Position numbers and translations under genes: made by a program. A model generated the notes under the pieces. The model was not told the DNA's origin and made no database searches. It worked only from the letters and a program-made list of their open reading frames with translations. Below, one piece after another: positions 34,441-44,111 of a stretch of 64,000 nt of DNA. Origin of the DNA: a bacterium (lineage in GTDB: Bacteria > Sumerlaeota > Sumerlaeia > SLMS01 > JAHLLQ01); contig JAHLLQ010000006.1 of the NCBI GenBank assembly GCA_020444065.1, positions 342,380 to 406,379 on the forward strand, given 5' to 3'. The stretch's first letter is position 1. Each line of letters starts with the position of its first letter.

Positions 34441-36915
34441 TTACTCGACTACTCTCCAGAACTCCACTCCGGCAGTCGCGCTGATCAGCACGCTAGCTTC
34501 GCCCGCGATGGGCGCGACCTCCGAATTTCCCGCATGATCTGTTGCCGTTGCCGCGAATTCGTAGAGTCCTTCGCCATCAGTGACTTGATAGAGGAAAACA
34601 CCCATCGAGTCTTCCCCCACCAGACCGGTATCAACGAAGCTGCGGCGTCCGGGTGTTTGAACCCAAAGCCGAACGCTGCTCGCCCCAGTGCCTTCCAAGC
34701 CATCGGATACCTCAAAGGGAATCAGAACCTCGGGGCCAGTCTGGGGTGACTCGAGTGCCGAGATCGTCGCCACCGGAGCGGTCGTATCCGCCGCGGTGAA
34801 CGTCGTCACCCATCCTCTCGGCAAGCCACCTGCAGAAACGATCGTCCCGCCGCAATGCAGACGCCCGCTCTCGAATAACAATTCAAAAACGCCGCCCTCG
34901 ATGCCCGGATTCCAGGAATTCAGAGCGCCGGTGGTGGCATCGATCTCCGCGATCCCACGTCTGCCTGTTCCGCCAATCGTCGAGAAACCGCCTCCAACGT
35001 AGATGGATGAACCATCGACGGCAAGAGCCCCCACTTCATCGTCTGCCCAGGGATTCCAGGCAGCCAAGGAGCTCGTTTGTGTGTCGATCGCGGCAAGGTT
35101 CCCGCGGAGTTCGCCTCCGAAACTGCTGAAGTCACCTCCCACATAGAGCGTGGTTCCGGCCAACTGGATGTCATTGAGACTTGAGTTCACATTGTCGGGC
35201 CCGAGATTCAGAGATCCCACGGCGCCGGTGGCGGCGCTCACAACCCCGAGGCAGTTGCGGCTCTCACCGCCCAGTTCCTCGAACGAACCCATGACGTACA
35301 GGTTCGTTCCATCGTATTCGAAATCCCTCACTTGAGCATTCGCTCCGACATCCCAAGACGTCACATTGCCGGAGAAGTCGATCTCCGCGAGGCGAACCCG
35401 CGTGAGTGTATTGATCGTATCGAAGTTCCCGCCAATGAACACGGAAGAATCTGCAGCCACAATAGCCCTGACTCCGTTGTTCAAGACAGGTGCCCAGGGC
35501 AGCAGATCGCCGGTTGTCGTGTCGAATGCGGCGACATGGTCGCGCTTCTCGCCATTGATGGCCAAAAAGTCACCGGCTACATAGAGAGTGGTCCCTTTGA
35601 TATCCATGTCGTGAATGCTGCCAATAAGAGATGGATTCCAAGGGCGTATGTCGCCTGTGGTCAAGTCGATGGCGGCCAGCGTGCTGCGCTGCACGTCCCC
35701 GACTCCCTCGATGAGGCCGCCAAAACTGATCAGCGAATCCGAAGCGGCAACGAATTTGGCCCCTCCTGATCCTCCCATGCATTGGATTTCCCATGACCTC
35801 AGTTGTCCGGTGCCGCGATCAAAGGCAGCGATGCTGACGTGATCCTGGCCATTTACGAATTCAAAACTCCCGGTAATGAAGATCGAAGTACCGAGAGCGG
35901 CGATCGAGTATACTGAGCCCCCGACGTCAGGCGCCCAACTTGTCAGATCGCCGGTGGAGAGTTCGAAAGAGGCTAGACCGGAGCGGGATTCTCCCGAGAC
36001 CGAAATGAACGCGCCGCATACGTAGAGCTTTGAATCGATGATCTGAAGATCGGAAATGGTTCCATTAGCGCCCGGGTCCCAGGAGGTCGCCTCCGCCGTT
36101 GAAAGATCGATCGATGCGAGAGCCGCTCTCGACTGTCCTGCGATTTGAGAGAAATACCCGCCTACATAAAGAGCCGTTCCATCGATGGCGAGAGACTGAA
36201 CGATATTGTTCGCTCCGGGATTCCAGGGAAGGATGGCCCCTGTCGAAGCATCCACGGCAGCCAGATGGTCTCTCGTTTCGCCACCGATCTGATTGAATGT
36301 ACCGCCGAGATACAACGTCGAACCGGAAAGGGCCATGTCCAGAACATCGTAATTCGGATTCGGATCCCAGGCGGTGTCCAAATCGCCGGAGGCAGCATCG
36401 ATTGCAGCCAGTCCGCTGCGAAGGGTCCCCGAGATGGTCGTAAAGTCGCCACTCACGTACAACGTGCCGCCGGAATGAAGCAGATGAAGCACGCGAGCGT
36501 CCGGCTCTGGGGTCCATGATGTATCTAGCGTGTAATCGGGCGAGATGTGTGCGAGGTATGCCTGCGCCGCGCCGTCGACATGGTCGAAGTCGCCAGCGAC
36601 AAACCAACCGCCTTCTCCGTCCGCGACCATGTCATAGACGCCGCCGTCGAATTCGGGGAACCAGGGCAGAATCTCGCCGGTCTCGGGGTCCGCCAGGAAT
36701 GCGTTGCCTGCATACCGAGCGATCGTGCTGAAATACCCTCCAACGTAGAGGGTATCGTCACTCTCTGCCATGGTAACGATTTGGGCCGCCTGCGCCCACT
36801 GAGGATCCACGGGGATTTCGCTCAGCTGCCCCGGAACGACTCTGGGAACTCCCAGGATAGCTCCACTCAGACCCAGAAACACTAGAATGCGATGCAGATA
36901 GTACGTGCGAATCAT
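34441..36915 (-). CDS. secreted beta-propeller protein with delta-60-type repeats
   Basis: An 824-residue exported protein (signal peptide HRILVFLGLSGAILGVPRVV). It has 14 repeats of ~48 residues with the pattern LYVGGxFxxIxGxxRxxLAAIDxxTGxLxxWxP, matching delta-60/DUF5122 propeller repeats. Each repeat is one blade, so 14 suggests two seven-bladed propellers. From about residue 710 an Ig-like domain follows (DTTAPVATISALESPQTGPEVLIPFEVSD and YEFAATATDHAGNSEVAP). The extreme C-terminus SATAGVEFWRVVE gives no clear sorting signal. Start at ATG 36915 with GGAG 8 bases upstream. Likely an exported binding or scaffold protein; its partner is unknown. Confidence 0.8.
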   Translation of the reverse strand: MIRTYYLHRILVFLGLSGAILGVPRVVPGQLSEIPVDPQWAQAAQIVTMAESDDTLYVGGYFSTIARYAGNAFLADPETGEILPWFPEFDGGVYDMVADGEGGWFVAGDFDHVDGAAQAYLAHISPDYTLDTSWTPEPDARVLHLLHSGGTLYVSGDFTTISGTLRSGLAAIDAASGDLDTAWDPNPNYDVLDMALSGSTLYLGGTFNQIGGETRDHLAAVDASTGAILPWNPGANNIVQSLAIDGTALYVGGYFSQIAGQSRAALASIDLSTAEATSWDPGANGTISDLQIIDSKLYVCGAFISVSGESRSGLASFELSTGDLTSWAPDVGGSVYSIAALGTSIFITGSFEFVNGQDHVSIAAFDRGTGQLRSWEIQCMGGSGGAKFVAASDSLISFGGLIEGVGDVQRSTLAAIDLTTGDIRPWNPSLIGSIHDMDIKGTTLYVAGDFLAINGEKRDHVAAFDTTTGDLLPWAPVLNNGVRAIVAADSSVFIGGNFDTINTLTRVRLAEIDFSGNVTSWDVGANAQVRDFEYDGTNLYVMGSFEELGGESRNCLGVVSAATGAVGSLNLGPDNVNSSLNDIQLAGTTLYVGGDFSSFGGELRGNLAAIDTQTSSLAAWNPWADDEVGALAVDGSSIYVGGGFSTIGGTGRRGIAEIDATTGALNSWNPGIEGGVFELLFESGRLHCGGTIVSAGGLPRGWVTTFTAADTTAPVATISALESPQTGPEVLIPFEVSDGLEGTGASSVRLWVQTPGRRSFVDTGLVGEDSMGVFLYQVTDGEGLYEFAATATDHAGNSEVAPIAGEASVLISATAGVEFWRVVE

Positions 36916-37234
36916 CGTCCTCACTCCGCTCTTCGATTTTCAGATGAACCCTGCCTAGCAGGCATCTCCCTCATCCGAATAGTGGACATGATGCATGTGC
37001 AATTTGCGGGTGTCCAGAGCAATATCGATAGATGTCTACACTTCCCTTGTATCTTCGCAATCGTATAGCTTCCTGGGCATTCTCGATTCACTGAAAGGAA
37101 ACCTTCTGTCGCAGCATCCCCGATTTCCTCTCCCGAGACCAGATCTACATGGGTCTCTGCCGATAGCTCGCGCAGTCCCCCTGGGGGGCTTCTACCCCAT
37201 CGACCAGATCGAATTACGCCGTCATGCTTTCCGT
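36916..37234. other. intergenic region without recognised gene
   Basis: A stretch between the divergent propeller gene and yajC. It holds short AT-rich tracts and a small palindrome of C and G runs near 37177, but no convincing frame, RNA gene or terminator. It presumably carries the propeller gene's promoter, which I could not pin down. Confidence 0.5.
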
Positions 37235-37264
37235 TTGACACCCAACCGCCCCTCTCCCTACTGT
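37235..37264 (+). promoter_or_regulatory. candidate promoter for yajC operon
   Basis: A perfect -35 TTGACA (37235-37240) is followed 18 bases later by TACTGT (37259-37264, 3/6). It lies ~80 bases before the yajC start. The weak -10 keeps this tentative. Confidence 0.33.
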
Positions 37265-37344
37265 TCCCCGCTCCCGATTCCCGGGCAATTTGCGCGGGGA
37301 TCGTTAGTTATTGGGCGTCAATCGATCCCAAGTGAGGGTTTCTC

Positions 37345-37710
37345 TTGTTGTATCACGCGATATTTCTGCTGGCCCAAACCAGTGGCGGGGGCTCGAAACC
37401 AGCCAGCCCCGGCGGCGGCATGGAGTGGTTCCTGCCCATCGCCGTTATCCTTGTCCTCTTCTGGCTGATCATTCTTCGGCCGCAGAAGAAGGAGCAGGCG
37501 CAGCATCAGAACGCGCTGAAGGAACTGAAGAAGGGCACGAAGGTGATCTCGGCCGGCGGAATTCACGGAACCATCGTGGAAGCCAACCCCGACAAGCCGA
37601 CGGTTCAGTTGGAGATCGCAAAGGGTACCCGGATCACGGTCAACCGCAGCTCGATCTCGGTGATCAATCCGGATGAGAAAACCGAAGATAAGAAGGGTGG
37701 AGAGAAGTAA
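37345..37710 (+). CDS. yajC: YajC, Sec translocase accessory subunit
   Basis: A 121-residue single-pass membrane protein that associates with SecDF to assist protein export. Membrane helix at ~26-43 (EWFLPIAVILVLFWLIIL), then the hallmark RPQKKEQAQHQNALKELKKGTKVISAGGIHGTI and a beta-barrel-like tail PTVQLEIAKGTRITVNRSSIS. A start at TTG 37345 (TTG TTG TAT) is needed to include the N-terminus; GAGGG lies 7-8 bases upstream. Followed by an HD-domain gene and secDF in one transcript. Confidence 0.92.
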   Translation: MLYHAIFLLAQTSGGGSKPASPGGGMEWFLPIAVILVLFWLIILRPQKKEQAQHQNALKELKKGTKVISAGGIHGTIVEANPDKPTVQLEIAKGTRITVNRSSISVINPDEKTEDKKGGEK

Positions 37711-37722
37711 CCGATCCCGCGA

Positions 37723-38487
37723 ATGAGCGGGGTTCTGGAAACTCGCAGTCTCATGGCAACGAAGAAGGCATCAAAGAAAGCTTCCAGCCGCAGCCCGAAG
37801 GCTCCGGCGGCTCCCAAGTACAACAAGATCACTTTCGATCAGATCAAGAAAGACCCCGAGGTCCTTGCTTTGATCGAGGGGGCAGATCGGAACCTGGGGG
37901 CGTTGAACTTCACGGATCATGGTCTGCGCCATATCGCACGCGTCGCCACGCGGGCGATGCGAATTTGTCGGGAGATGCACTTGACGGCCGATGAGATTCG
38001 GCTGGCAGGTGTCGCGGCGTACCTGCACGATATCGGGAATGCCGTTCACCGTATCGGGCATGCGCAGTCGAGCGCCATCATGGCGTATTCGCTGCTGACC
38101 GCCCGCAAGATGGACCCGGCGGAAATAGCCGTGGTTCTCGGCGCCATCGGGAATCACGACGAAGGAGTCGGCGAACCGGTCAGCGGCCCGTCGGCAGCAC
38201 TGATTCTGGCGGACAAAAGCGACGTGTTGCGTTCTCGCGTAAGGAGCGACAAGCCGCTGCTGCACCGCCACATTCACGATCGGGTGAACTTCGCGGCCAC
38301 CGATTCCAAGATGGACGTTGACCCCGAGAAGCACCTGATCACACTGCGGCTGGCCATCGATACCGATGTGTCGCCCGTGATGGATTACTTCGAGATTTTT
38401 CTCGGCCGCATGACGATGTGTCGTCGCGCGGCGAACTTCTTGAACTGCGATTTTAAGCTCGTCATCAATGGGACATCGCTCCTCTAG
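37723..38487 (+). CDS. HD-domain phosphohydrolase
   Basis: A 254-residue soluble protein with a basic Lys/Ser/Pro-rich N-terminus and an HD domain. Metal-binding residues visible are H66/H70 (TDHGLRH), H102-D103 (YLHDIGN), H109/H113 (HRIGHA), H145-D146 (GNHDEG) and D164/D167 (LADKSDVLRSRV). The LADKSDV block followed by a second beta domain is typical of a small group of HD proteins found in archaea and some bacteria. Likely a nucleotide or cyclic-nucleotide hydrolase. It is inserted between yajC and secDF with gaps of 12 and 27 bases, so it should be co-transcribed with the translocase genes. The start may be ATG 37753 instead. Confidence 0.8.
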   Translation: MSGVLETRSLMATKKASKKASSRSPKAPAAPKYNKITFDQIKKDPEVLALIEGADRNLGALNFTDHGLRHIARVATRAMRICREMHLTADEIRLAGVAAYLHDIGNAVHRIGHAQSSAIMAYSLLTARKMDPAEIAVVLGAIGNHDEGVGEPVSGPSAALILADKSDVLRSRVRSDKPLLHRHIHDRVNFAATDSKMDVDPEKHLITLRLAIDTDVSPVMDYFEIFLGRMTMCRRAANFLNCDFKLVINGTSLL

Positions 38488-38514
38488 TTTCTCAACGCGG
38501 ATAGGAATGCAATA

Positions 38515-41241
38515 ATGGACAAGGTCTTTAACGCCCGATTCATCTTCGTCCTGATCGTCACGGCCCTTTGTTTGTACTTCGTCTGGCCGACGTTCGACTA
38601 CTTCATGTTTGTTCGAAGTCTCCCGGAAGAACCCACCCGGGAGCAGGTCCAGGAGAAGCGCGACAAACTGGCTGAAGCGAACATGATCAAACTCGGCCTC
38701 GACCTGCAGGGCGGCGTCGAGTTCCTGATTCAGGTGGATACCGATCAGCTCGTTCGCCAGAACCTGCGCGATCGTGCCGACAGCCTCCGCCGCCAGTTCC
38801 AGACTGAGTCCGTCGACGCCACGGTCGAGTACAAGGAAGACAACAACACGATCGACGTCAAACTGGACAATCCGACCGACGACGCGAAGATTGCCGCCGA
38901 TGTTCTGGAGCGCCAGAGCAGCGTGTTCGACTGGGATGGCAATGCGGCCGCCAGGTTGGGGGGCGACCAGGCCCTGACGCTTCGTCCGGAAGAGAAGCAG
39001 CTCAATTTCGAGACCACGAATGCCATCGAATCCGCCCTCAAGACCGTCCGTCGCCGCGTCGACGAATACGGCCTGACGCAGCCGGAAGTGGTGAAGCAGG
39101 GCTTCGACCGCATCCGCGTTCGCATTCCGGGCGAGACCGATCCGGAACGCATCCGCAAGGGCCTGCTCCGCACGGCATATCTGGAGTTCCGTCTTCTGCA
39201 TCCGAATCATGCCGAAGTCATCACTCAGTTCACCAAGCCGGGAACCCAGATTATCCGCGACGAGTTCCTTGAAGACGTTTTCGTTGAAGAGACCCAGACA
39301 ACCGTCAAGAAACTGAAACGGAATATCCCGGGAGTTCCTGCCGGTTACCAGTTGTTCCTCGGCAAGGACACACGGACCTCCAACACGGGCGAGGTCACGA
39401 CGACAGAGAATATTGCCTATCTGCTTGAGAATAAGGCCGAAGTCACCGGCGGAGACCTTCGCCGAGCCAGTTCCATCACGGATATGCAGGACATCGAGAA
39501 CCCCTACAAGGTGACGCTCGAATTCGGACCGGAAGGCACGGAGAAGTTCGCCGACGTCACGCGCTACCATACAGGTGAGCAGTTCGCGATTGTCCTGGAC
39601 GGCGAGGTCAATTCGGCCCCGCGTATCAATGAACCGATTCTGACCGGACGATGCGAAATCTCCGGCAACTTCACGCAGCAGGACGCGCACGACCTTGCTC
39701 TGGTTCTGAAGGCCGGTTCGCTTCAGGCACCGTTAAAGGTCATCGAAGAAAACGCCGTGGGCGCCAGCCTCGGGCAGGATTCAATCATCGATTCGGGCCG
39801 TGCCCTGATGATCGGCGGTGTGGCCGTCGTCATCATGATGATTGTCGTCTACAATGTCGCCGGTGTTGTCGCCGTGCTGGCGATGCTTCTGAACGTCTTG
39901 CTGATTCTCGCAATTCTCTCGCTGGCAGGCGCCACCCTGACGCTGTCCGGCATCGGCGGTATCCTGCTTACGATGGGTATGGCCGTGGACGCCAACGTGC
40001 TGATCTACGAGCGACTCCGAGAGGAACTCGACTCAGGCAAACCAATGAGACCGGCAATGAACGCCGCCTTCGGCAGCGCATTCTCGGTTATTCTCGACTC
40101 GAATATCACGTCGCTGCTACCGGCCCTTGTGCTGATTCTGTTCGAAGTCGTCGAAGGCTCGATCCGCGGCTTCTGGACGGCACTGGCCATCGGCCTGATC
40201 GCCAACCTCTACACCGGCCTCACGGTGACCCGCGCTCTGATCGAGGTCTGGGTTGCGAAGTTCAAGAAGATCAGCGTCGGCAAGCTTCGTCTGCTGAACA
40301 AAGTCAACTTCGACTTCATGGCCTACCGTAAGATTGGCTACCCGATCTCACTGGTCCTGATCGGCGTTTCGGTCTTCTACCTGACCGTACACGGCGTGAA
40401 CCCTGGCATCGACTTCACGGGCGGTGTGCTCGCAACTGTCGACGCAAAGAGCGCCCAGGTCGAACGCGCCGACATCCAGCGCGCCGTTGACGAAACGTTC
40501 CACGATGCAAAGGTCGTCCACGTCCTCAATACGACCTTGTATCAGGTCACCGTTCCCCAGGCAGCGGACGAGACCCTGGAAGACATCCAGACGACGCTGG
40601 GCTCGATCTTCAACACCGACAAGGACTACATGCCCGCAAATAGCGTGGTCATCAAGTCCACGCAGAGCGTTGCCCAGACGGTTGGTGCGGAGTTCCAGTG
40701 GACTGCCTTCTGGACGATCCTCGTCGCGTCACTCATTATTCTGGGCTATATCGCGCTGCGATTCCGGCCGGTATTCGGTATGGGCGCCGTTGCCGCTCTG
40801 CTCCACGACCTGATCATCACGCTCGGCATCTTTATCGTGCTGGGACGGAGTATGACGCTCGATATTGTGTCCGGTCTGCTGATTGTCCTTGGCTACTCGG
40901 TCAACGACACCATCGTTGTGTTCGACCGAATTCGCGAGACGATGGGCGAAAAATACGGCCGGAACATGAAGGAAATCATCAACCTGGCCATCAACCGTAC
41001 GCTGTCGCGTACGTTGTTCACCTCCGGTTCGACGCTGCTGACGGTTCTGGCGATGCTGATCTTCGGCGGCGTTGGTCTTAAGGACTTCGCCCTGGTTCTG
41101 CTGCTCGGTATCATCACGGGTACGTACTCGTCGATCTTCGTCGCCTCCGCTCTCGTCGACTCCTATATGACCTATCGCGAGAAGAAAGAGGGCCTCGAGG
41201 CAGTCCACGGCAAAAAGAAGGCCGTGAAGATCGGCGCCTGA
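38515..41241 (+). CDS. secDF: SecD-SecF fusion protein (protein export membrane protein)
   Basis: A 908-residue fusion. Residues 1-~590 are SecD: an N-terminal helix, the D1 motif [12 protein letters not shown] (60-71), a large periplasmic domain, and a six-helix RND-like bundle with [19 protein letters not shown]. From ~595 SecF follows: helix, the motif [10 protein letters not shown], a periplasmic domain, and a second bundle with [20 protein letters not shown]. SecDF uses the proton gradient to pull preproteins across the membrane. The charged residues in both bundles' fourth helices ([15 protein letters not shown]) are kept. Fusion is known in many bacteria. Downstream ilvC starts after 40 bases. 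Confidence 0.96.
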   Translation: MDKVFNARFIFVLIVTALCLYFVWPTFDYFMFVRSLPEEPTREQVQEKRDKLAEANMIKLGLDLQGGVEFLIQVDTDQLVRQNLRDRADSLRRQFQTESVDATVEYKEDNNTIDVKLDNPTDDAKIAADVLERQSSVFDWDGNAAARLGGDQALTLRPEEKQLNFETTNAIESALKTVRRRVDEYGLTQPEVVKQGFDRIRVRIPGETDPERIRKGLLRTAYLEFRLLHPNHAEVITQFTKPGTQIIRDEFLEDVFVEETQTTVKKLKRNIPGVPAGYQLFLGKDTRTSNTGEVTTTENIAYLLENKAEVTGGDLRRASSITDMQDIENPYKVTLEFGPEGTEKFADVTRYHTGEQFAIVLDGEVNSAPRINEPILTGRCEISGNFTQQDAHDLALVLKAGSLQAPLKVIEENAVGASLGQDSIIDSGRALMIGGVAVVIMMIVVYNVAGVVAVLAMLLNVLLILAILSLAGATLTLSGIGGILLTMGMAVDANVLIYERLREELDSGKPMRPAMNAAFGSAFSVILDSNITSLLPALVLILFEVVEGSIRGFWTALAIGLIANLYTGLTVTRALIEVWVAKFKKISVGKLRLLNKVNFDFMAYRKIGYPISLVLIGVSVFYLTVHGVNPGIDFTGGVLATVDAKSAQVERADIQRAVDETFHDAKVVHVLNTTLYQVTVPQAADETLEDIQTTLGSIFNTDKDYMPANSVVIKSTQSVAQTVGAEFQWTAFWTILVASLIILGYIALRFRPVFGMGAVAALLHDLIITLGIFIVLGRSMTLDIVSGLLIVLGYSVNDTIVVFDRIRETMGEKYGRNMKEIINLAINRTLSRTLFTSGSTLLTVLAMLIFGGVGLKDFALVLLLGIITGTYSSIFVASALVDSYMTYREKKEGLEAVHGKKKAVKIGA

Positions 41242-41281
41242 TCCACCCGCGAAGACAAAAATCGACCCGAAGGAACTGATC

Positions 41282-42286
41282 ATGTCGACGAAGTTGCAAA
41301 TGTACTACGAAAAGAGCGCCGACCCCAGCGTCTTGAAGAGCAAGACCATCGCGGTGGTCGGCTATGGCAGCCAAGGTCACGCCCAGGCTCAGAACCTGCG
41401 CGACCACGGCTATAACGTCATCATCGGCCAGCGCCCCGGCGGCCCGAACTACGATCTGGCCAAGGAGCACGGCTTCGAAGTCTACTCCGCCGCCGAGGCC
41501 GCCAAGAAGGCCGACGTCATCCAACTGCTGATTCCGGACGAGCGCCAGGGCCAGTGCTTCAAGGAGGAAATCCTCCCGAACCTGACCGCCGGCAATGCGC
41601 TGGTCTTCAGCCACGGCTTCAACATTCATTATCAGATCATCCAGCCGCCGAAGGACATCGACGTCTACATGGTGGCTCCGAAAGGCCCGGGCCACCTGGT
41701 CCGCAGCGTCTACGAAGAAGGCGGCGGCGTTCCCTGCCTGATCGCCGTCTACCAGGATGCCTCCGGCAAGGCCAAGGACCTCGCTCTCGCCCACGCCTGT
41801 GGCGTTGGCGGCGGTCGCGCGGGCATCATCGAGACAACCTTCAAGGAAGAGACCGAGACCGATCTCTTCGGCGAGCAGGTGATCCTCTGCGGTGGCGTCT
41901 CGGAACTGATCAAGTCGGCATTCGACACACTGGTCGAGGCAGGCTACGCGCCGCAGATGGCGTACTTCGAGTGCCTGCACGAACTGAAGCTGATCGTCGA
42001 CCTGATCTACCGCGGTGGCCTGTCGATGATGCGTTACTCCGTCAGCGATACTGCCGAGTACGGCGACTACACGCGCGGCCCGCGCATCATCACCGATGAG
42101 ACGCGCGCCGAGATGAAGAAGATCCTGACCGAGATCCAGAACGGCCAATTTGCGCGCGACTGGATGCTGGAGAACATCTCCGGCCGGCCGCATTTCAACG
42201 CCGTTCGTCGCCTGAACGCCGAGCACGGTTCGGAAGAGGTCGGCAAGGAACTGCGCGGCATGATGAGCTGGCTGAACAAGAAGTAA
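41282..42286 (+). CDS. ilvC: ketol-acid reductoisomerase, class I
   Basis: A 334-residue enzyme of branched-chain amino acid synthesis that isomerises and reduces acetolactate or acetohydroxybutyrate using NAD(P)H and magnesium. The Rossmann motif GYGSQGHA is at 28-35. The substrate domain has [19 protein letters not shown], and the magnesium ligands in [15 protein letters not shown] and the EC(L)[14 protein letters not shown] helix, with [12 protein letters not shown] near the end. Length fits class I. The loop that reads the cofactor's 2'-phosphate is QRPGGPN (50-56) rather than the usual R-P-G-S-x-S, which may shift preference toward NADH. Followed by a terminator. Confidence 0.96.
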   Translation: MSTKLQMYYEKSADPSVLKSKTIAVVGYGSQGHAQAQNLRDHGYNVIIGQRPGGPNYDLAKEHGFEVYSAAEAAKKADVIQLLIPDERQGQCFKEEILPNLTAGNALVFSHGFNIHYQIIQPPKDIDVYMVAPKGPGHLVRSVYEEGGGVPCLIAVYQDASGKAKDLALAHACGVGGGRAGIIETTFKEETETDLFGEQVILCGGVSELIKSAFDTLVEAGYAPQMAYFECLHELKLIVDLIYRGGLSMMRYSVSDTAEYGDYTRGPRIITDETRAEMKKILTEIQNGQFARDWMLENISGRPHFNAVRRLNAEHGSEEVGKELRGMMSWLNKK

Positions 42287-42301
42287 GCTCTCAGAATAGA
42301 C

Positions 42302-42347
42302 GACAAAGAAACGCCCCCGCATCGTCATGATGCGGGGGCTGCTTTGT
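42302..42347. terminator. bidirectional intrinsic terminator between ilvC and serA
   Basis: A perfect 11-bp stem GCCCCCGCATC (42313-42323)/GATGCGGGGGC (42329-42339) is flanked by AAAG-rich sequence on the left and CTTTGTT on the right. It therefore ends both converging genes. Confidence 0.92.
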
Positions 42348-42364
42348 TCCAAGTATCGAGTTTC

Positions 42365-43954
42365 TTACAGGCGAATCGCGCGCGCCGAGTTGATGTTCGG
42401 CAACGCACGCAGTTCCTCAAGCATCTCCTTGGAGACTTCACCGTCGACGTTGATGATCGTCATGGCTTCGTTCTCTTCGCCACGGCGACCCCACGTCAGT
42501 TCTCCGATGTTCATGCCCTTCTTTCCAATAAGCGTAGCGACTTCGCCGATCACGCCCGGAACGTCCTTATTGTCGATCACGATCAGGTTGCCTTCCGGCA
42601 CAGCCACAAACGTCTTGCCGTTCACAATCACGATGCGGCCGTGATCTGGCTCGAAGACGCTGCCGGAGACTTCGTTCACGGTGCCGTCTTCGTGCTCGGT
42701 CTCAATGGTGATCAGGTTGCTGAAACGATGCAGCTTGCTGTGGCGCGTCTCGAGAATCTCGATACCGCGCTCACGCAGGATCGGCATGGCGTTCACGTAA
42801 TTCACTGGCCGATCGGTCGAGGGTTCGATCCAGCCTTTCGCCAGGGCCGTCGAGAGCGGCTCCGTCGGGTAGTCCAGAATCGAACCGCTGAAGCGACAGG
42901 TCAGGCGCGTCACGCGCGAACTGTCGAACTGTGCCGCGAATCGCCCGAGGCGTTCGCTCAAACGCAGATACGGCGTCAGTGCCTTCAGCACTTCCGGATC
43001 GACCGACGGGGCGTTCAGCGCATTGCGGATGTTGTCGTTCTTGAGAACGTCGACGATCTGCTCGGCCACCTGAATGGCAACGTTTTCCTGCGCTTCGGTC
43101 GTTGAGGCCGCGATATGCGGAGTCAGGACGACATTCGGCAGGCTGCGCAACTCGTGGTCGGCGGGAAGCGGTTCGGTCTCGAAGACGTCGAACGCCGCGC
43201 CGGCCACGGTGCCGTTCTTGAGCGCTTCAATCAGCGCTTCTTCATCCACGATGCCGCCGCGCGCGCAGTTCACGATGCGCACGGTGGGCTTCATCGTCTT
43301 CAAGCGATCCGCGTTCAGCATGTGCCGCGTTTCGATCGAGAGCGGCGTATGAATCGTGATGAAATCGGCGCGCTTGCAGAGCTCGTCCACGCTGACCGAT
43401 TCAAGTCCAAGCTGATCGAGCCGTTCCTTCACGACGAACGGATCGTGCGCAATGACGGTCATTCCAAATGCCTTCATGCGGCGCGAGACTTCCTGGCCGA
43501 TGCGTCCGAGGCCGATCACGCCGAGTGTTTTTTTGTTCAACTCGACGCCCATGAACTTCTTCTTATCCCACTTGCCCTGCTTCATGCTGGCGTCGGCTGC
43601 TGGAATCTTGCGAGCAACCGCCATCATCATCGAAATTGCGTGCTCGGCGGTCGAGATCGTGTTCCCACCAGGCGTGTTCATGACGATGATGCCGCGCTGG
43701 CTGGCAGCGGCCACGTCCACGTTGTCGATTCCAACGCCCGCGCGACCGATGACGCGCAGATTATCGGCCTTCGCCAGGATCTCCGCCGTCGCCTTGCTGC
43801 GACTGCGAACGACCCATGCGTGGTATTGCCCAATACACTCCTGAATTTCGTCCTGCGTGATTTCCGGAGTGTGATCGACTTCGAATCCTGCGTTGCGGAA
43901 GACCTCCAGGCCATCTTCGCTCAGTTTGTCACTAACGAGCACTTTGTAAGTCAT
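42365..43954 (-). CDS. serA: D-3-phosphoglycerate dehydrogenase (long form with ACT domain)
   Basis: A 529-residue enzyme for the first step of serine synthesis from 3-phosphoglycerate. The N-terminal catalytic lobes carry GRAGVGIDNVD, the NAD loop LGLGRIGQEVSRRMKAFG-type sequence (LGVIGLGRIGQEV), NCARGGIVDEEAL and the catalytic HIAAST. Then follow the intervening (ASB) domain and a C-terminal ACT domain (NLIVIDNKDVPGVIGEVATLIG) that binds serine for feedback control in related enzymes. Full length for the type-1 long form. CGGGGAACTC precedes the ATG. It lies 157 bases downstream of malQ on the same strand. Confidence 0.96.
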   Translation of the reverse strand: MTYKVLVSDKLSEDGLEVFRNAGFEVDHTPEITQDEIQECIGQYHAWVVRSRSKATAEILAKADNLRVIGRAGVGIDNVDVAAASQRGIIVMNTPGGNTISTAEHAISMMMAVARKIPAADASMKQGKWDKKKFMGVELNKKTLGVIGLGRIGQEVSRRMKAFGMTVIAHDPFVVKERLDQLGLESVSVDELCKRADFITIHTPLSIETRHMLNADRLKTMKPTVRIVNCARGGIVDEEALIEALKNGTVAGAAFDVFETEPLPADHELRSLPNVVLTPHIAASTTEAQENVAIQVAEQIVDVLKNDNIRNALNAPSVDPEVLKALTPYLRLSERLGRFAAQFDSSRVTRLTCRFSGSILDYPTEPLSTALAKGWIEPSTDRPVNYVNAMPILRERGIEILETRHSKLHRFSNLITIETEHEDGTVNEVSGSVFEPDHGRIVIVNGKTFVAVPEGNLIVIDNKDVPGVIGEVATLIGKKGMNIGELTWGRRGEENEAMTIINVDGEVSKEMLEELRALPNINSARAIRL

Positions 43955-44111
43955 GAGTTCCCCGTTGCTGGTCGAATTGTCGGACGGATCCCCTCGTCCT
44001 GAGATGTGGATCATTCGCCTCGACGGAATTGCGCTCCAAAGGCCCTGAGCGCAAGCACCGTCTCCCTGCGAAGTTTGTCATCGCGCCGCCGACCGCTCGT
44101 CGCTCCCCCAC

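Noticed and set aside
37771..39690. 639-codon minus-strand frame opposite the HD gene and secDF
   Set aside because: It runs across two well-recognised plus-strand genes and their spacer, with no family resemblance of its own.
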